Origin: Cryptomeria japonica
Taxonomy: Eukaryota > Streptophyta > Pinopsida > Cupressales > Cupressaceae
Assembly: GCF_030272615.1 (NCBI RefSeq)
Contig: NC_081413.1
Location: 334,468,302-334,532,301, forward strand
Direction: 5' to 3'
Length of the DNA stretch: 64,000 nucleotides
In this document: positions 1 to 10,788 of the stretch, one piece after another
Layout: every line of letters begins with the position of its first letter
Numbering within the stretch: the first letter of the stretch is position 1
Made by a program: the position numbers and the translations under genes
Notes under the pieces: model-generated
Database searches by the model: none
The model's input: the letters and a program-made list of their open reading frames with translations, nothing else
Told to the model about the DNA's origin: nothing

Positions 1-615
1 ATTGAGTCCTTGACTCCTGGTTGGTCCGCATAAGTCAGTATGTATCAACTCTAAAGGTTTTCTAGTAGAGTACTCCTTGTTCTTGAATGTGTCCTTTTCT
101 ACTTTCCTATTTGACATTCCCCACATAAAGGATTTGTAGGATTGATAACCATTGGCATATCTCTTACTTTATGTATAGAGTTGATATTTACCATATTTTC
201 AAATTTGATGTGACCCATCCTCTTGTGCCACTAGATTATGCCAATGAATATATTCCTTCTTTAGATTCCTTTAAATGATAAACATTTTTATCAGTTCTCT
301 TTCCTTTTGCAGTCAACTTTCCTAAGCTACCTTTTCTAATTTTACAATCTTCATCATGAAATGTGAGATTATGTCCTTTGTTGCACATATGACTAACATT
401 GAGAAGATTGTTTTTCAATCCCTTAACATAAATGGCATCCTCTATCTTATGTTTTTCATCAATAGTTATAGTTCCTTTTCCATAGGTTTGTGTAGACCCT
501 TCATCACCAAACCTTACAAATCCTCCATTCCACTTATCAAGGCTAATGAATTTTATCTTATCACTAGTGATGTGATTAGAACATCCACTATCAATTACCC
601 AAGTATATGGTTCCT
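1..615 (-). pseudogene. Z protease and integrase N-terminal part (truncated by window edge)
   Basis: This is the pol start of element Z. The aspartic protease active site is readable as WVIDSGCSNH near 575-610. The GAG-pre-integrase region follows (LLNVSHMCNKGHNL at about 360-415). At the window edge the integrase core begins with LIHTDLCGP near 20-55, where the D of HTD is the first catalytic acid. Stops and a frameshift fall between these blocks, so no intact protein is made. RT and RNase H would lie outside the window. The family assignment is secure from motif order. Confidence 0.75.
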
Positions 616-1140
616 ATTTTTCATGGAAAGTAGCCCACACAATCATTGATTTTCATTATACTTAGTCTATAGAGTACTAAAGTCCTTACATTTTCTACCA
701 TTATTAATTTTTCATCAACTTTCACAGCTATAAATAATGTCTAATCATTTGAATAATCACAACCCTCATCTTTAGATGAATAACTACTCTTTGGAATAAA
801 AACTTGTTTTGGGATTCTCTCTAGAATTTCTATCTTCTCTATTACTATCAAGTGCATTTAGAAGCAAAATGACTAATCCTTCTACAGTTAAAAAATTTGA
901 AAGGTAACTTACTCTTGTATTTGATAGTTCCTTTCTTTAATCTTCTTACAAAATTAGCTTCAACATCATCAAGACCTTCACATTGATCAATGCCATCTTC
1001 AGTCTTCTTACTAACTTTGAATGCAACTTCCCTTTTAGGAGAAACTTCACCAAATTCTATCATATCAAAATCAGTAAAAGCATCATATAAGTGGTCCATT
1101 GTATATTTATCCAAATCCTTAGATTCTTCAATGGAAAAAA
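616..1140 (-). pseudogene. Z gag C-terminal part with damaged zinc knuckle
   Basis: The end of the copia Gag of element Z. The open part at 848-1140 reads SIEESKDLDKYTMDHLYDAF, a segment found near the end of the UBN2-type Gag domain, then ANFVRRLKKG and a nucleic-acid-binding knuckle of the CX2CX4HX4C type. The first cysteine of the knuckle is replaced by F (FFNCRRISHFASKC). Toward 616 the frame is broken by many stops. The open frame appears to start at 1165 only because it reads a few codons into A's LTR; the real gag upstream resumes at 8827. Confidence 0.7.
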
Positions 1141-1873
1141 TGATGTAGGAGCATCCCTGGTTCATGGCAATCTTGCATCAACTAAAAACATTTTATTTTT
1201 CAGTTTGTTTCCTGTTTTGCAGTTTCAACATTTATTTCTACATTTCTTTGCATTTTCTCACTAGATCTTGTAGAGCAAGAATTTTTTCATGGATATGTTA
1301 ATCTACCTTATCCTTTATCCGTGGGATGTTTGGATCTTTTTCTAGCAAGTTATTGCTTTTGGAATCTAAGATAATTTTCTGGCTTGGAACACTGGAACCG
1401 CTTGGACCTATTTGCTATTGGTGAATCTTGTGGATCATTTTCATAGCTTGTAGAACTTCAATTCATTGTTTTCAACATTCCTTGGTGTGTGGACAACCTT
1501 CCCTTGGTTCTGGACTTCATTCTATGGATTTTACAGAAGGATCTCTTTGGTGGAGGCCGACCTTGTTATTTTACACTTTACATCTTGCTCATCGGTATTT
1601 GTTTCATCTTGGGACGATGTGGATCATTCTTGATCATATAAATCAATGTAATCAAGAATGTAGAAGTCAATGATCAGAACATGGAAGATAAATATGAAGG
1701 TTAGGAGGTGTGGAGGTGGCTTGCATTCTTGCTTGAGCTTGGATATGATTTTAATTATATAATTAAGTCTATTTCTGCATTACCTCCATCACATTGAGTT
1801 GTTTCTACTATGTAACTCTTGCTGCATGGTCTAGAATATTCTCTTTGAGGATAACCTTTCCATGACTGCACCA
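1141..1873 (+). repeat. A 5' LTR
   Basis: 733 bp starting TGATGTAGGAGCATCC and ending GACTGCACCA. It aligns along its length with 8021-8826; the first 40 bp differ at only a few positions. It is about 70 bp shorter than the 3' copy because the stretch matching 8625-8700 is missing. Confidence 0.9.
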
Positions 1874-1875
1874 AG

Positions 1876-1887
1876 TGGTATCAGAGC
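1876..1887 (+). other. A primer-binding site (initiator Met tRNA type)
   Basis: TGGTATCAGAGC lies two bases after the 5' LTR end. It is complementary to the 3' end of plant initiator methionine tRNA, the standard primer for minus-strand DNA synthesis. Confidence 0.9.
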
Positions 1888-1978
1888 AGGATTTCATTTT
1901 GAAGATTGCAGAGTCCTATAAGAATTTTATTGTGGGGTGGTGGATTGCAGATCCAACCTGTAGCTGCAAAGGACTAAC

Positions 1979-3676
1979 ATGAAGATGAATCGAAGAAATG
2001 CTAGAGGTGTTGGAGTGCGTGGAAATGCAAACCCTTCTATGATGGAAATGTTGCATGGAATTGCATCCCATTTATAAGCTATTGAAATGACACATAGAAG
2101 AGGTTGACATATTGAAGATGTGAGAAAAGATGAAGCATAAGTGGTAGCTAAAGAACAAGGAGAAAATCCATCGGTGAATGAACCAGATGAAGAAAGGTTT
2201 ATAAGAGCATTATCTAGAGCGAATACCCAACCATATTTCAACCCACCAAATTATGATGGCAAGTTGGATTTAGATGAATTGCTAGATTGGATCACATAGA
2301 TGGAAAAGTATTTCAATTTTGAGGGCACTACTAAAGATAGGAAGGTAAGATATGCTTGCACTAAGTTGAAAGGACATGCATCTCTTTGGTGGGAACATTT
2401 GCAAGTTGATAGACAAAGAAGAGGTAAAGAGAAGATTAAATCTTGGGAGTGAATGGTTAACAAGTTGAAATTAAAGTTTATGCTTGCTGATTATCAAGTG
2501 AATCTGTTCCAGAAGTTGCAGAACCTGAAGCATAAGGATTCTAGTGTGAAGGAGTATACTTAAGCATTCTAAAAGTTGAATATCAGATCTGGAAACACTG
2601 ATGATTATATCAAACAAGTTGCTAGATATTTGAATTAGTTGCAGATATCTATTCAAGACGAACTTAGTCTAATCAAGTTGCAGAATGGTGAGGAAGCTTA
2701 TCAATATGCCCTGAAGGTGGAGGAGAAATTGAACAAAAGACATGAGCAAAAGCAAAGAGGTAGAGGAGGAAGATTTCAAGGAGGAATATTTCAAGGAGGA
2801 AGAAGCTATTCTGGTGGAAGAAGATCCTGTACAAATCAAAACAAAGATAAGGAAGTTAGCAGAGATGGTAGTTCATACTGGAAGGATGATATAAATTTTT
2901 ACTAGAGAAGAGAACATGATGGATACCAGAATGAGAGTTATGGGAAAGAAGATAAAAGACAAGATAAAAGAGTGTTTAGAGGAACCTACTTTAAGTGCAG
3001 AGGAGAAGGACATCATTCTTTTGAATGTGAGAAGGCAAATAACACTAGAAGAGAAAAATTGGTAGAAGAAGACCATACTAGATCATCTAATAAACCAGAA
3101 GATGGAGAATTATTGGCGATGAGGAGAGCTTTGTGTCACCCCAGAGAGGATGGAGAGCCTTTGCAGTGGAGAAATTTGTTCAAGACTAGATGTAAAGTAT
3201 CCGATAAGTGTTGTAAAGTCATTATCGATAGTAGTAGTTTAGATAATCTTGTTTTGGAGGAGATGGTGAATAAAATGAAGTTGGAGATATTGAAGCATCC
3301 TAAGCCTTATCAGATAGCATGGATTCAGGATGATCATAAGATACTATTAATTGAATAATGTTTGGTAAAATTGAAAATTGGAGCTTATCACGATGAAGTT
3401 TTGTATGATTTTGCCTTTGATATTTGTCATATCTTCTTGGGTAGACCTTGGCAGTATGATAGACAAGCAATACATCATGGTATAAAGAACATATACACTA
3501 TTGTTGCAAATGGGATGAAGCAGAACTTGTTACCCTTGGAGGAGCCTCTAAAAACTGAAGTTTGTACAAGTGCTAGAATTTGCTTGGTGGATGGAAGGAA
3601 ATTCCTAGATGGGATGAGACATGAGACTATGTGTTTTGCCTTAGTTCCTAAAAAAAATGAAGATCCAGAGAATTAA
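1979..3676 (+). pseudogene. A gag and protease
   Basis: From the ATG at 1979 a single frame runs through gag and protease, broken only by stop codons and no frameshift. The gag core is recognisable (PPNYDGKLDLDELLDWIT, then LKGHASLWWEHLQ) at about 2240-2410. A glycine/arginine-rich tail follows (RGRGGRFQGG) at about 2755-2800. The zinc knuckle at 2988-3032 reads YFKCRGEGHHSFEC, with the first cysteine changed to Y. The protease region near 3220-3250 reads VIIDSSSLDN where DS/TG is expected. Most stops are TAG, TAA or TGA at places where relatives have CAG, CAA or CGA, so they look like C-to-T decay. Confidence 0.85.
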
Positions 3677-4853
3677 GGAGAACAAACAAAAGAAATAAAG
3701 GAGTTGCTGATAGAGTATGGAGGCATCATTTCAGATAATGTACTTGATGTATTGCCCCCTGTAAGGAGTATCGGTCATTGCATGGACCTGATTCCTAAAG
3801 CTAGTTTGCCTAATAAATTAGCTCACCAGATGACACTGGTAGAGAATTAGGAGTTGAATCGACAAGTGTAGGAATTGTTGAGGAAAGGTTTGATCAGAGA
3901 AAGTTTAAGTCCTTGTGCAGTGCCAATAGTGTTAGCACCTAAGAAGAATGGATAATGGAGGATGTGTACAGACTCTAGAGAAATAAACAAGATCACAGTG
4001 AAGTACAAATTTCCCTTGCCTAGGATAAATGACATATTGTATTTCTTGAGTGGAGCCAAATACTATGAAAAGATAGACTTGAAGAGTGGATATCATGAGA
4101 TCAGAATTAGAGAAGGAGATGAGTGGAAGACAACATTCAAGACAAATGAAGGACTGCATAAATGGTTGGTGATGCCTTTTGGATTGACTAATACACCAAG
4201 TACTTTGATGAGGTTGATGAATGAGGTGTTGAAGAAATTATTTGTTAAGTTTGTTATTGTATATTTGGATGACATTTTGATTTTCAATAAGAGAAAGGAA
4301 GAACATATGTTGCATTTGAGACAAGTTTTGAGAGAAGAGAAGTTGTTGATAAACATTAAGAAGTGCAGTTTCATGAAGGAAGAGTTAGTCTGTTTGGGAT
4401 TTGTGATATTCGTGGATGGATTGAAGATGGATCTCGAGAAGGTAAGAGCATTTGTTGAATGGCATACACCAAAAAGCATTGAAGAAGTAAGTTCATTACA
4501 TGGATTGGCTAGTTTCCACTAGAAGTTTATAAAAAAATTATGTTCAGTTTGTAGCCCTTTGACTGAGACAATAAGAGGAGATAGAAAGGATTTGAAGTGG
4601 ATAACTGAAGTAAATAGGAGATTTGAATTGTTGAAGCAAAAGGTGACAGAGTAGCCTGTGTTGGCTTCACTGAATTTTAGTAAAGTATTTCAAGTGGACT
4701 GTGATGTAAGTGGGAATGCAATTGGAGAAATGTTAAGTCAAGAAGGAAGACCGGTAGCCTATTTCAGTGAGAAGTTGAATGATGCAAGGAGGAGATATTC
4801 AATGTATGATTAGGAATTATATGCCATAGTTCAAGCATTGAAGAAATGGAGAT
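3677..4853 (+). pseudogene. A reverse transcriptase and start of RNase H
   Basis: It continues in the same frame as gag. The RT fingers and palm read GHCMDLIPKASLPNK (about 3775-3820), [20 protein letters not shown] (about 4015-4075) and the catalytic YLDD box (4262-4273), which is intact. The thumb/connection follows to about 4660, then the RNase H start ([15 protein letters not shown], about 4690-4735) up to ALKKWR, where solo LTR M interrupts. Stops are present (for example 3847-3849 and 4521-4523) but the frame is kept. Removing M plus one duplication copy (1527 bp, a multiple of three) rejoins it in frame. Confidence 0.85.
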
Positions 4854-6375
4854 TGATGAATAATGATGAACAATAAATACCCAACAGATACTAAGAGGGG
4901 GGGTGAATCAATATAGACAAAAACTTCTTTAACAACTTAAACTGCATAGACTGCACTAACTGGTAAACAACATCACTGATCTAAATCAAGGCAATACCGG
5001 TAAAACATAGTGACTGTAAAAGTCATAAACCGGTAACACTTAGATCTTCACAAAACCTAATATCTCATTTCCACTTCACCCATATGCTTAAAACATAATA
5101 TCTCATTTCTATTTCACCCATATGCTTAAACAAGTAATACATCAGAAATATAATGACCACTGGATCAGCTTGCATTACTGCTTAACAGAAAACACTAAAA
5201 CATCACATGAAAAAGCATCACACATGACACACTTATTTTTCACGTGGAAACCCAACTGGGAAAAACCACGGTGGGGATGAATACCCACAAGTTGTTCTTG
5301 AACTCTTCTAAAGTTTGCTCTGTTAGGAGCCTAGTCCGGTTAAAGACTTTACAATAGGTTCTGCTAGGAACTGATCCTATTAGGGATCACCCAGTTAAGG
5401 GATGGCTAAATACCCGGTTAGAGGTTAAACCCTATTAAAGGTTACCTTGTGAGAGGATTTTAAGAACTCAATGATTTTGAGTCACCCTGTTAAAGGATTT
5501 ACAAAAAACCTATTAAAGCTACCCTACAAAGGGATTTTCCAACTGCTAAAATGGTTAGAAGTCAACAGGTAATACACTAATATGATAACAACACTTAATG
5601 CCAAGGCATATCTGCTTCAGTTCCTTTACATCTGCAATTACACTTTGCAGGTATCTACTCACTTCACTGGTCTGGCAAGAATCACTTCACATACAATCAT
5701 TTTCCAACAACCTCAAATGAAAACCATCATCGACCTTATAGACAACAATTAGGTCGGTAGCCAAAACCTAAAACCCTAAGCATCTAGGTTAACAATATAG
5801 TTAGTTCAATCCTGACCGTTCAAACACATTACATAGGGTAAAATAATCTTGAACAAATCTCAAGGCATTCTGCATTGTTTGTTCTTTGCCGCTTCTGGAA
5901 GCTGATAACCCATCACGCTCTCTCCACCATTTACTAAGATTTTGCACATTCCGAGGTAGATAGAATCAATCTTCTTCATGCAAGATCCTCAAGGAGATTC
6001 TTCACATGCATAAAGATGATGTGGTAATGCAATCTAATCTTCATCTCAATGCTAACTTATCATAGGATGTTGTCAGTTGAATCACATAGACTTGGAATGC
6101 ATCAACCAGAAACCCTAAAGCTGAGACTACCAACTGGTAGTCATATCAAATGAAACCCCGATACAAACTTTGCATATACCGGTTCACATTCCAACATACC
6201 AGTTCACCTTTTCGCATATACCGGTTCATATCATCATACCAGTTCGCTTCATACCATCATACCGGTTCACTTGCCAGTTTACCTAATTTAATATACCGAT
6301 TCATACTTTAGCATATTGACATCAATGACAACATACAATCCCAACATGTCATCAAACTCTGCACATATGCCAACA
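4854..6375 (-). mobile_element. M: solo LTR of a copia element, inside A
   Basis: 1522 bp without coding content, bounded by TG and CCAACA and flanked by GAGAT (4849-4853) and AAGAT (6376-6380), a 5-bp duplication with one change. It carries the family marks of the other copia LTRs here: a G-tract element at 4887-4914 (stem degenerate) and a GGAAACCC...GGGAAAAACCACGGTGGGG box at about 5240-5277. The reading direction (G tract at the left end) gives minus orientation. Loss of the interior is best explained by LTR-LTR recombination. It also holds a cluster of ACCGGTT motifs at 6177-6300. Confidence 0.8.
5300..5560. repeat. Degenerate short repeats in solo LTR M
   Basis: The stretch repeats a loose motif of the type CC-any-GTTAGGGATT (GTTAGGAGCC, ATTAGGGATC, GTTAAGGGAT, GTTAAAGGATT and others) about every 25-40 bp. 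A similar series is in L's LTR at about 58700-58880, so it is a shared LTR trait rather than chance. Confidence 0.5.
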
Positions 6376-6700
6376 AAGATATTATTTGTTGCCTAAGGAG
6401 TTTGTTTTGTATACAGATCATCAAGATTTGTTGTATTTAAACAGTCAGAGTAAGTTGACTCAGAGACATATGAGATGGGTGGAGTTCTTTTAGAGTTATA
6501 CCTTTATTTTGAAGCATAGAAGTGGAAAGTCAAATAGAGCTGCTTATGCACTGAGTAGAATGAGGAACTTGCTGACACAGATGAGAGTGGAGGTATTAGG
6601 TTTTGAGGAATTGAAGAACTTGTATGAGGATGACTTGGATTTTGCAAAACCTTGGAAAACTTGTAAGGAACTGGTTAGAGTATTTCATTCAAGATGAGAT
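6376..6700 (+). pseudogene. A RNase H C-terminal part
   Basis: After M the frame resumes with [20 protein letters not shown], the RNase H segment ending in the conserved D of TDH, then LKHRSGKSNRAAYALSRM, where functional relatives have N-x-x-A-D-A-L-S-R. The D of that ADALSR motif is replaced by Y (AYALSR), which would damage the active site. A 1- or 2-base frameshift near 6670-6690 moves the reading into the integrase frame. Confidence 0.75.
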
Positions 6701-7680
6701 GTTGTTTAGAGGAGTTCAATTGTGTATACCTAGCAGTTCTATAAGGGGGAGTCTGATAAAGGAGAAGCATAGTGGAGGATTAGCCGTACAATTTTGTGTT
6801 GACAAGACATTGACAGTGATTAGTGAGAATTACTTTTGGCCTTAGATTCATAAGGATATCAGGGAATTTGTGCAGAGCTATAGAATTGGCCAACTTGCGA
6901 AAGGTAGCAGTCATAATATTGGATTGTATAAGCCTTTGAAAGTTCCAGAAAGACCTTGGGAGGACATAAGCATGGATTTCATACTTAGATTGCCTAAAAC
7001 ACTGAGAGGAAATGACACTTTTTATACCTTGTAAGAAGACAACAAATGCAATACATGTTGCTGACCTATTTTTCAAGGAGGTGGTGAGATTACATGGATT
7101 ACCTAAAACCATAGTTTTAGATAGAGACACTATGTTTGTTGAATATTTTTAGAGGACACTTTGGAAGAAGATGAACACAAATTTGAAGTTCAGTTCTACT
7201 TTTCACCCATAGACCGATGGACAAATAGAAGTAGTGAATAGGAGTTTGGGAAATTTATTGAGATGCTTAGTTGGAGAGAAAACCAATAGTTGGGACTTGA
7301 TCCTTGCACAAGTAGAGTTTTCCTATGATAATTTAGTGAATAGGAGTACCAAAAGAACACCCTTTGAGATTGTTACCAGAATACACCTTAGAGGCATATC
7401 AGAATTGAGGGACATCGGTAATGAATATAAAAGGAGTTTAGAAGCAGAAGAATTTGCAGTTTATATGAAGACAATACATACTTAGGTCAAACAACATTTG
7501 GAAGACATGAATAGAAAGTATAAGGAGAAAGAAGATGAAAAGAGGAGACATAAGGAATTTGAAGTTGGAGATGAAGTGATGGTGTATCTGAGAATAAAAA
7601 GATTTCTAGTTGGAACCTATAACAAGTTGAAGATGAGGAAGTTTGGACCTTGTAACATCTTGACGAAATTCAATTCTTAA
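6624..7680 (+). pseudogene. A integrase
   Basis: The zinc-binding N-terminus is degraded: HSGGLAVQF remains, and the cysteines that should follow are lost (SYRIGQLAKG). The catalytic core keeps all three acids in motif context: DISMDF near 6965-6982, VLDRDTMF near 7116-7140 and TDGQIEVVN near 7213-7240. A frameshift near 7025 and stops (for example TAG at 7150-7152 and 7211-7213) break it. The C-terminal part runs to about 7680 with the usual basic [11 protein letters not shown] segment. Function is dead but recently recognisable. Confidence 0.75.
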
Positions 7681-7983
7681 AATACATATGAAGTGGAGTT
7701 ACTTGATACTTTGGGTATTTCACCTATATTCAACATTGTAGACCTCCATTAGTATCATGAGACAAAATTTAGTGGGAACAGTGGAGCAGACTTGGAGAAA
7801 TAGATACCCTAGAGGGAACTGGACCAAATTGAAGACATTTTGGATAGTAGGATTTGGCGTAGCACCAGGAGAAACCAATACAAACAATATATTGTGAAGT
7901 GGAAAGGTAGACCAATTGAAGATTCATCATGGATTTCTCAAGTAGAGGTAGACCATCTTGGTTTTCCTCCGACCCCAGCAAAG
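7681..7983 (+). pseudogene. A chromodomain at integrase C-terminus
   Basis: The last readable part of pol is IEDILDSRIWRSTRRNQYKQ, followed by YIVKWKGRPIEDSSWI, a chromodomain (beta strands with the Y..KWKG....SSWE-type core). In chromoviruses this module binds methylated histone tails or heterochromatin marks and guides integration. The chromodomain itself is uninterrupted from about 7826 to the stop at 7981-7983, while the linker before it has three stops. The last acidic residue of SSWE is I here. Confidence 0.8.
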
Positions 7984-8020
7984 TGAGGGACTCACTTTTT
8001 TTTCAACAACCCTAGATGTT

Positions 8021-8826
8021 TGATGCAGGAGCATCCCTGGTTCATGGCAATCTTGCATCAACCAAAAGCATTTTCTTTTTAGTTTGTTTCCTGTTTTGGA
8101 CTTTCAACATTTATCTTTGTGTTTCTTTGCATTTTATCATTGGATCATGCAAAGATAGATTTTATTTGTGGATATGTTCATCTACCTTATCCTTTGTCTA
8201 TGGGATGTTTGGATATTTTTCCAACAAGTTATCACTTTTAGAATCTGAGACAATTTTTGGGCTTGAAAAAATGGAATTGCTTGGACCTATTTGCTATTGG
8301 TGAATCTTGCAAATCATTTCCATAAGTTGCGGAGCTTTAGTTCATTGTTTCCAATGTTCCTTGGCATGTGGCCGACCTTCCCTTAGGTCCACACTCCATT
8401 CTATGGATTTCTAGAAGGATCTCTTTGGCAAAGGTCAACCTTGTTGTTTTACACGTTACATCTTTCTCATCTGTATTTATTTCATCTTGGGTCGATGCGG
8501 ATCATTCTTGATCATATAAATCAATGTAATCAAGCATGTAGAAGTTAGTGATAAGAACATAGAAGATAAATTTGAAGGTTAGGAGGTCTGGAGTTGGCTC
8601 ACATTCTTTCTTAAGCCCAGATATTGTAATTGAGCACGTTTGTAATCGGGCCTATGAGCTGAATCTTGTAAGCCCGCATGTTGAAAACAATTTGTAATTG
8701 ATTTATATGATATAATTCAGTCTGTTTTTGCATTGCCTCCATCACATTGAGTTATTTCTGTTGTGTAACTCTTGCTGCATGGTCCAGACTTCTCTCTTTG
8801 AGGATAGCCCTCCTGTGACTACACCA
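8021..8826 (+). repeat. A 3' LTR
   Basis: 806 bp from TGATGCAGGAGCATCC to GTGACTACACCA. It includes a segment at about 8625-8700 (TAATTGAGCACGTTTGTAATC and following) that the 5' LTR lacks. The gap 7984-8020 between stop and LTR has no convincing polypurine tract. Confidence 0.9.
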
Positions 8827-8911
8827 TAAAAACTTAGGACAACAAGATTTTGGAAGAAATCTATGTACCTTTTTCACAACTTCATCTTATTTAAGTTCAA
8901 CACCAAGACCT
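8827..8911 (-). pseudogene. Z gag middle fragment between A and B
   Basis: Only 85 bp of host element remain between two insertions. On the minus strand it reads GLGVELK, a stop, then DEVVKKVHRFLPKS. This matches the gag segment IRGLGEEIKDEVVVKKVLRS seen in element C at about 23655-23715. It proves that A and B were inserted independently into one gag gene. Confidence 0.8.
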
Positions 8912-10156
8912 TATTGGCAACAACAATGAAGGAAGACTGAGAGGGGGGGGGTGAATTAGTCTTCACTAGATCTACAAACTTAATCACAAATACCAATCTG
9001 ATAGACTGCAGTAACAACAAAGATAAGAAAATTGAAATTGCAACACACAACACCAAGATTTTGATGTGGAAAACCCGGTTAAGAAAAAAACCACGATGGG
9101 AACCTACCCACAGTAAGATGATACTCTGCAGTAATATGTGAAAATATTACAATGGGGAATGCACATGCATTCAGGCACATTTCCTAGAGATAACTGCTCA
9201 AATACAATGAATTGGAAGGCTACAACCCTCAGGGAAGTCTCACTAACTTACAACAAGATTCAAACTACAATCCGAAAGAAATGAACTGAAAGAATAACAT
9301 CTCCAAATGGCTGATTACAGTTCCAGTTAAGCACAATTGTCTGCCCAACAACACAAATCTCTCCTTAATCAAAAAACTAATAGATGAATCACTTGATCGC
9401 ACATACACCACTCTTTGATAATGCACACAACCTCAATACACAAATTACATGACTATATCACCTATATATACAAATCATCAACCTTAACAACAAGGTTGGC
9501 TAAACCCTCAACTCACAAATACAAAATTAAATCACATGATATAAAGATCGACCACCAGACCAATATAATTATTTACATGACATAACATGGTCCTAATTCA
9601 AATTCCCAAACACTCAACACCACTGAAAATCATGCCAAGAACAACCGCAACATGCTACACCACCAAGAAAAATGCATAACACAAAAGTCATCACTGGTTC
9701 ATGAAAACCACCAAAAACTCGCACAATGATAAATGCGGATCACCAAAATAAATAGGACATGACTAGGATCACCAAAATAAATCATCAGAAATAGCTGCAT
9801 CAACACCAATTATCAAATCTTCACCTGTCAACGTCTGAAAGCTCAAGAACACAACCAATCAACAACTGTCACTAAGAAAGATAACTTGCAGATCACCAAA
9901 TCATGATCCATCTGAAATGAATATACACAAGACCATTCCAAACAATCTCCCAAAATATCAGCTCAAGATTTGATCATAGTGGAATATACCAGAGGAAATA
10001 CCGAGCTTTGCAAAGCACCAAAACTGCAAAACAAAACTGCAAAACCAGATCATAAGATCTTCCCAATCTGCAATCACCGGAGAAAATCATAGGAATAGGT
10101 TGACATCAATGACAAACACATATCCTAGCAACAACAATATCCAATAGACTCAGACA
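8912..10156 (-). repeat. B 3' LTR
   Basis: 1245 bp. The left end reads TATTGGCAAC (TG changed to TA) and the right end ACTCAGACA. It has the G-tract hairpin (8932-8964), the GGAAAACCCGG...AAACCACGATGGGA box at about 9067-9102, and a TATATATAGG-like TATA box on the minus strand at 9461-9470. No coding content. Confidence 0.85.
8932..8964 (-). other. LTR hairpin with G-tract loop (B family)
   Basis: Arms GAAGACT and AGTCTTC pair perfectly around GA, a run of nine G, and TGAAT. In the element's RNA the loop is C-rich and lies just upstream of the primer site. The 5' LTR copy is at 14747-14784 with 13 G and one T-to-G wobble pair. Confidence 0.7.
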
Positions 10157-10485
10157 ATCTCCCCCTTTGGCATTGATGGCAAAATATGAATGTGAAATAC
10201 AGTCAATGCAAAGAAAGAAGATATCTCCAACAAACTCCCCCTAAGATCAAGACAGATAAGGAAGTTTTTCACATGATCTCTCTCTCTCCCTTTGACAACA
10301 GTGCCAAAGATCTCAAAATAGAAAACCAAACTCTCTCTCTCCCAAAATAGACAACATGAATTAGGAATCTCAAAAATTTCTCCCCCTAAACATAGACTAC
10401 TCCACTAGAGGAGCAACACCAACTCATCAATCCAGATAAAGAGATAAGGCTCTGAAGTCCACTGGATTGATGCAAATCAATGCAT
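10157..10485 (-). other. B polypurine tracts and 3' untranslated part
   Basis: Read on the plus strand it holds four pyrimidine blocks: CTCCCCCTTTGG directly at the LTR edge (about 10158), CTCCCCCTAAG (about 10236), CTCTCTCCCTTTG (about 10282) and CTCCCCCTAAAC (about 10381). On the element strand these are AAAGGGGGAG-type polypurine tracts that prime plus-strand synthesis. Repeated copies are a known Sirevirus trait. Confidence 0.75.
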
Positions 10486-10788
10486 CTAGTTCTCATCAAG
10501 AGGGGTAGATACCCCTAACTTGTATCTCAAATAGATAAATGTATCTGCAGGCAAAGGCTTAGTGAAAATATCAGATATTTGTTCCTTTGTAGATACATAC
10601 TCCAACTTTACCTTCTCTTCACTGACTTTCTCTCTCAAGTAATGATATTTGATTGACACATGCTTAGTCTTTGAATGTTGCACCAGATCATTTGACATGT
10701 TACTAGCATTAGAATTATCACAATATATCACAGTAAGCTCATCATAGATAACTCTGATATCCTTCAACATTTGCTTCATCCAGACTAC
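10486..10788 (-). pseudogene. B RNase H C-terminal part
   Basis: It continues the open frame at 10789-12492 past one stop codon. It reads VIYCDNSNASNMSND with the conserved D of the third RNase H motif, then TKHVSIKYHYLREKV and DIFTKPLP, the standard ending of copia RNase H. It ends with LGVSTPLDEN at the stop near 10486. Confidence 0.85.

Larger units (their letters stand above)
1141..8826 (+). mobile_element. A: Ty3-gypsy chromovirus-type LTR retrotransposon
   Basis: A full-length element with two alignable LTRs (1141-1873 and 8021-8826), a primer site right after the first LTR, and one gag-protease-RT-RNase H-integrase-chromodomain frame. LTR ends are TG...CA. The flanking 5-mers are AAAAA (1136-1140) and TAAAA (8827-8831), a likely target duplication with one change. 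It sits inside the gag of Z. Solo LTR M (4854-6375) interrupts its RNase H. The C-terminal chromodomain puts it in the chromovirus branch, with Reina-like wording in gag and RT. Confidence 0.9.

Noticed and set aside
1876-1887. tRNA gene near the primer sites
   Set aside because: Only the 12-base complement of tRNA is present; there is no cloverleaf sequence around it.
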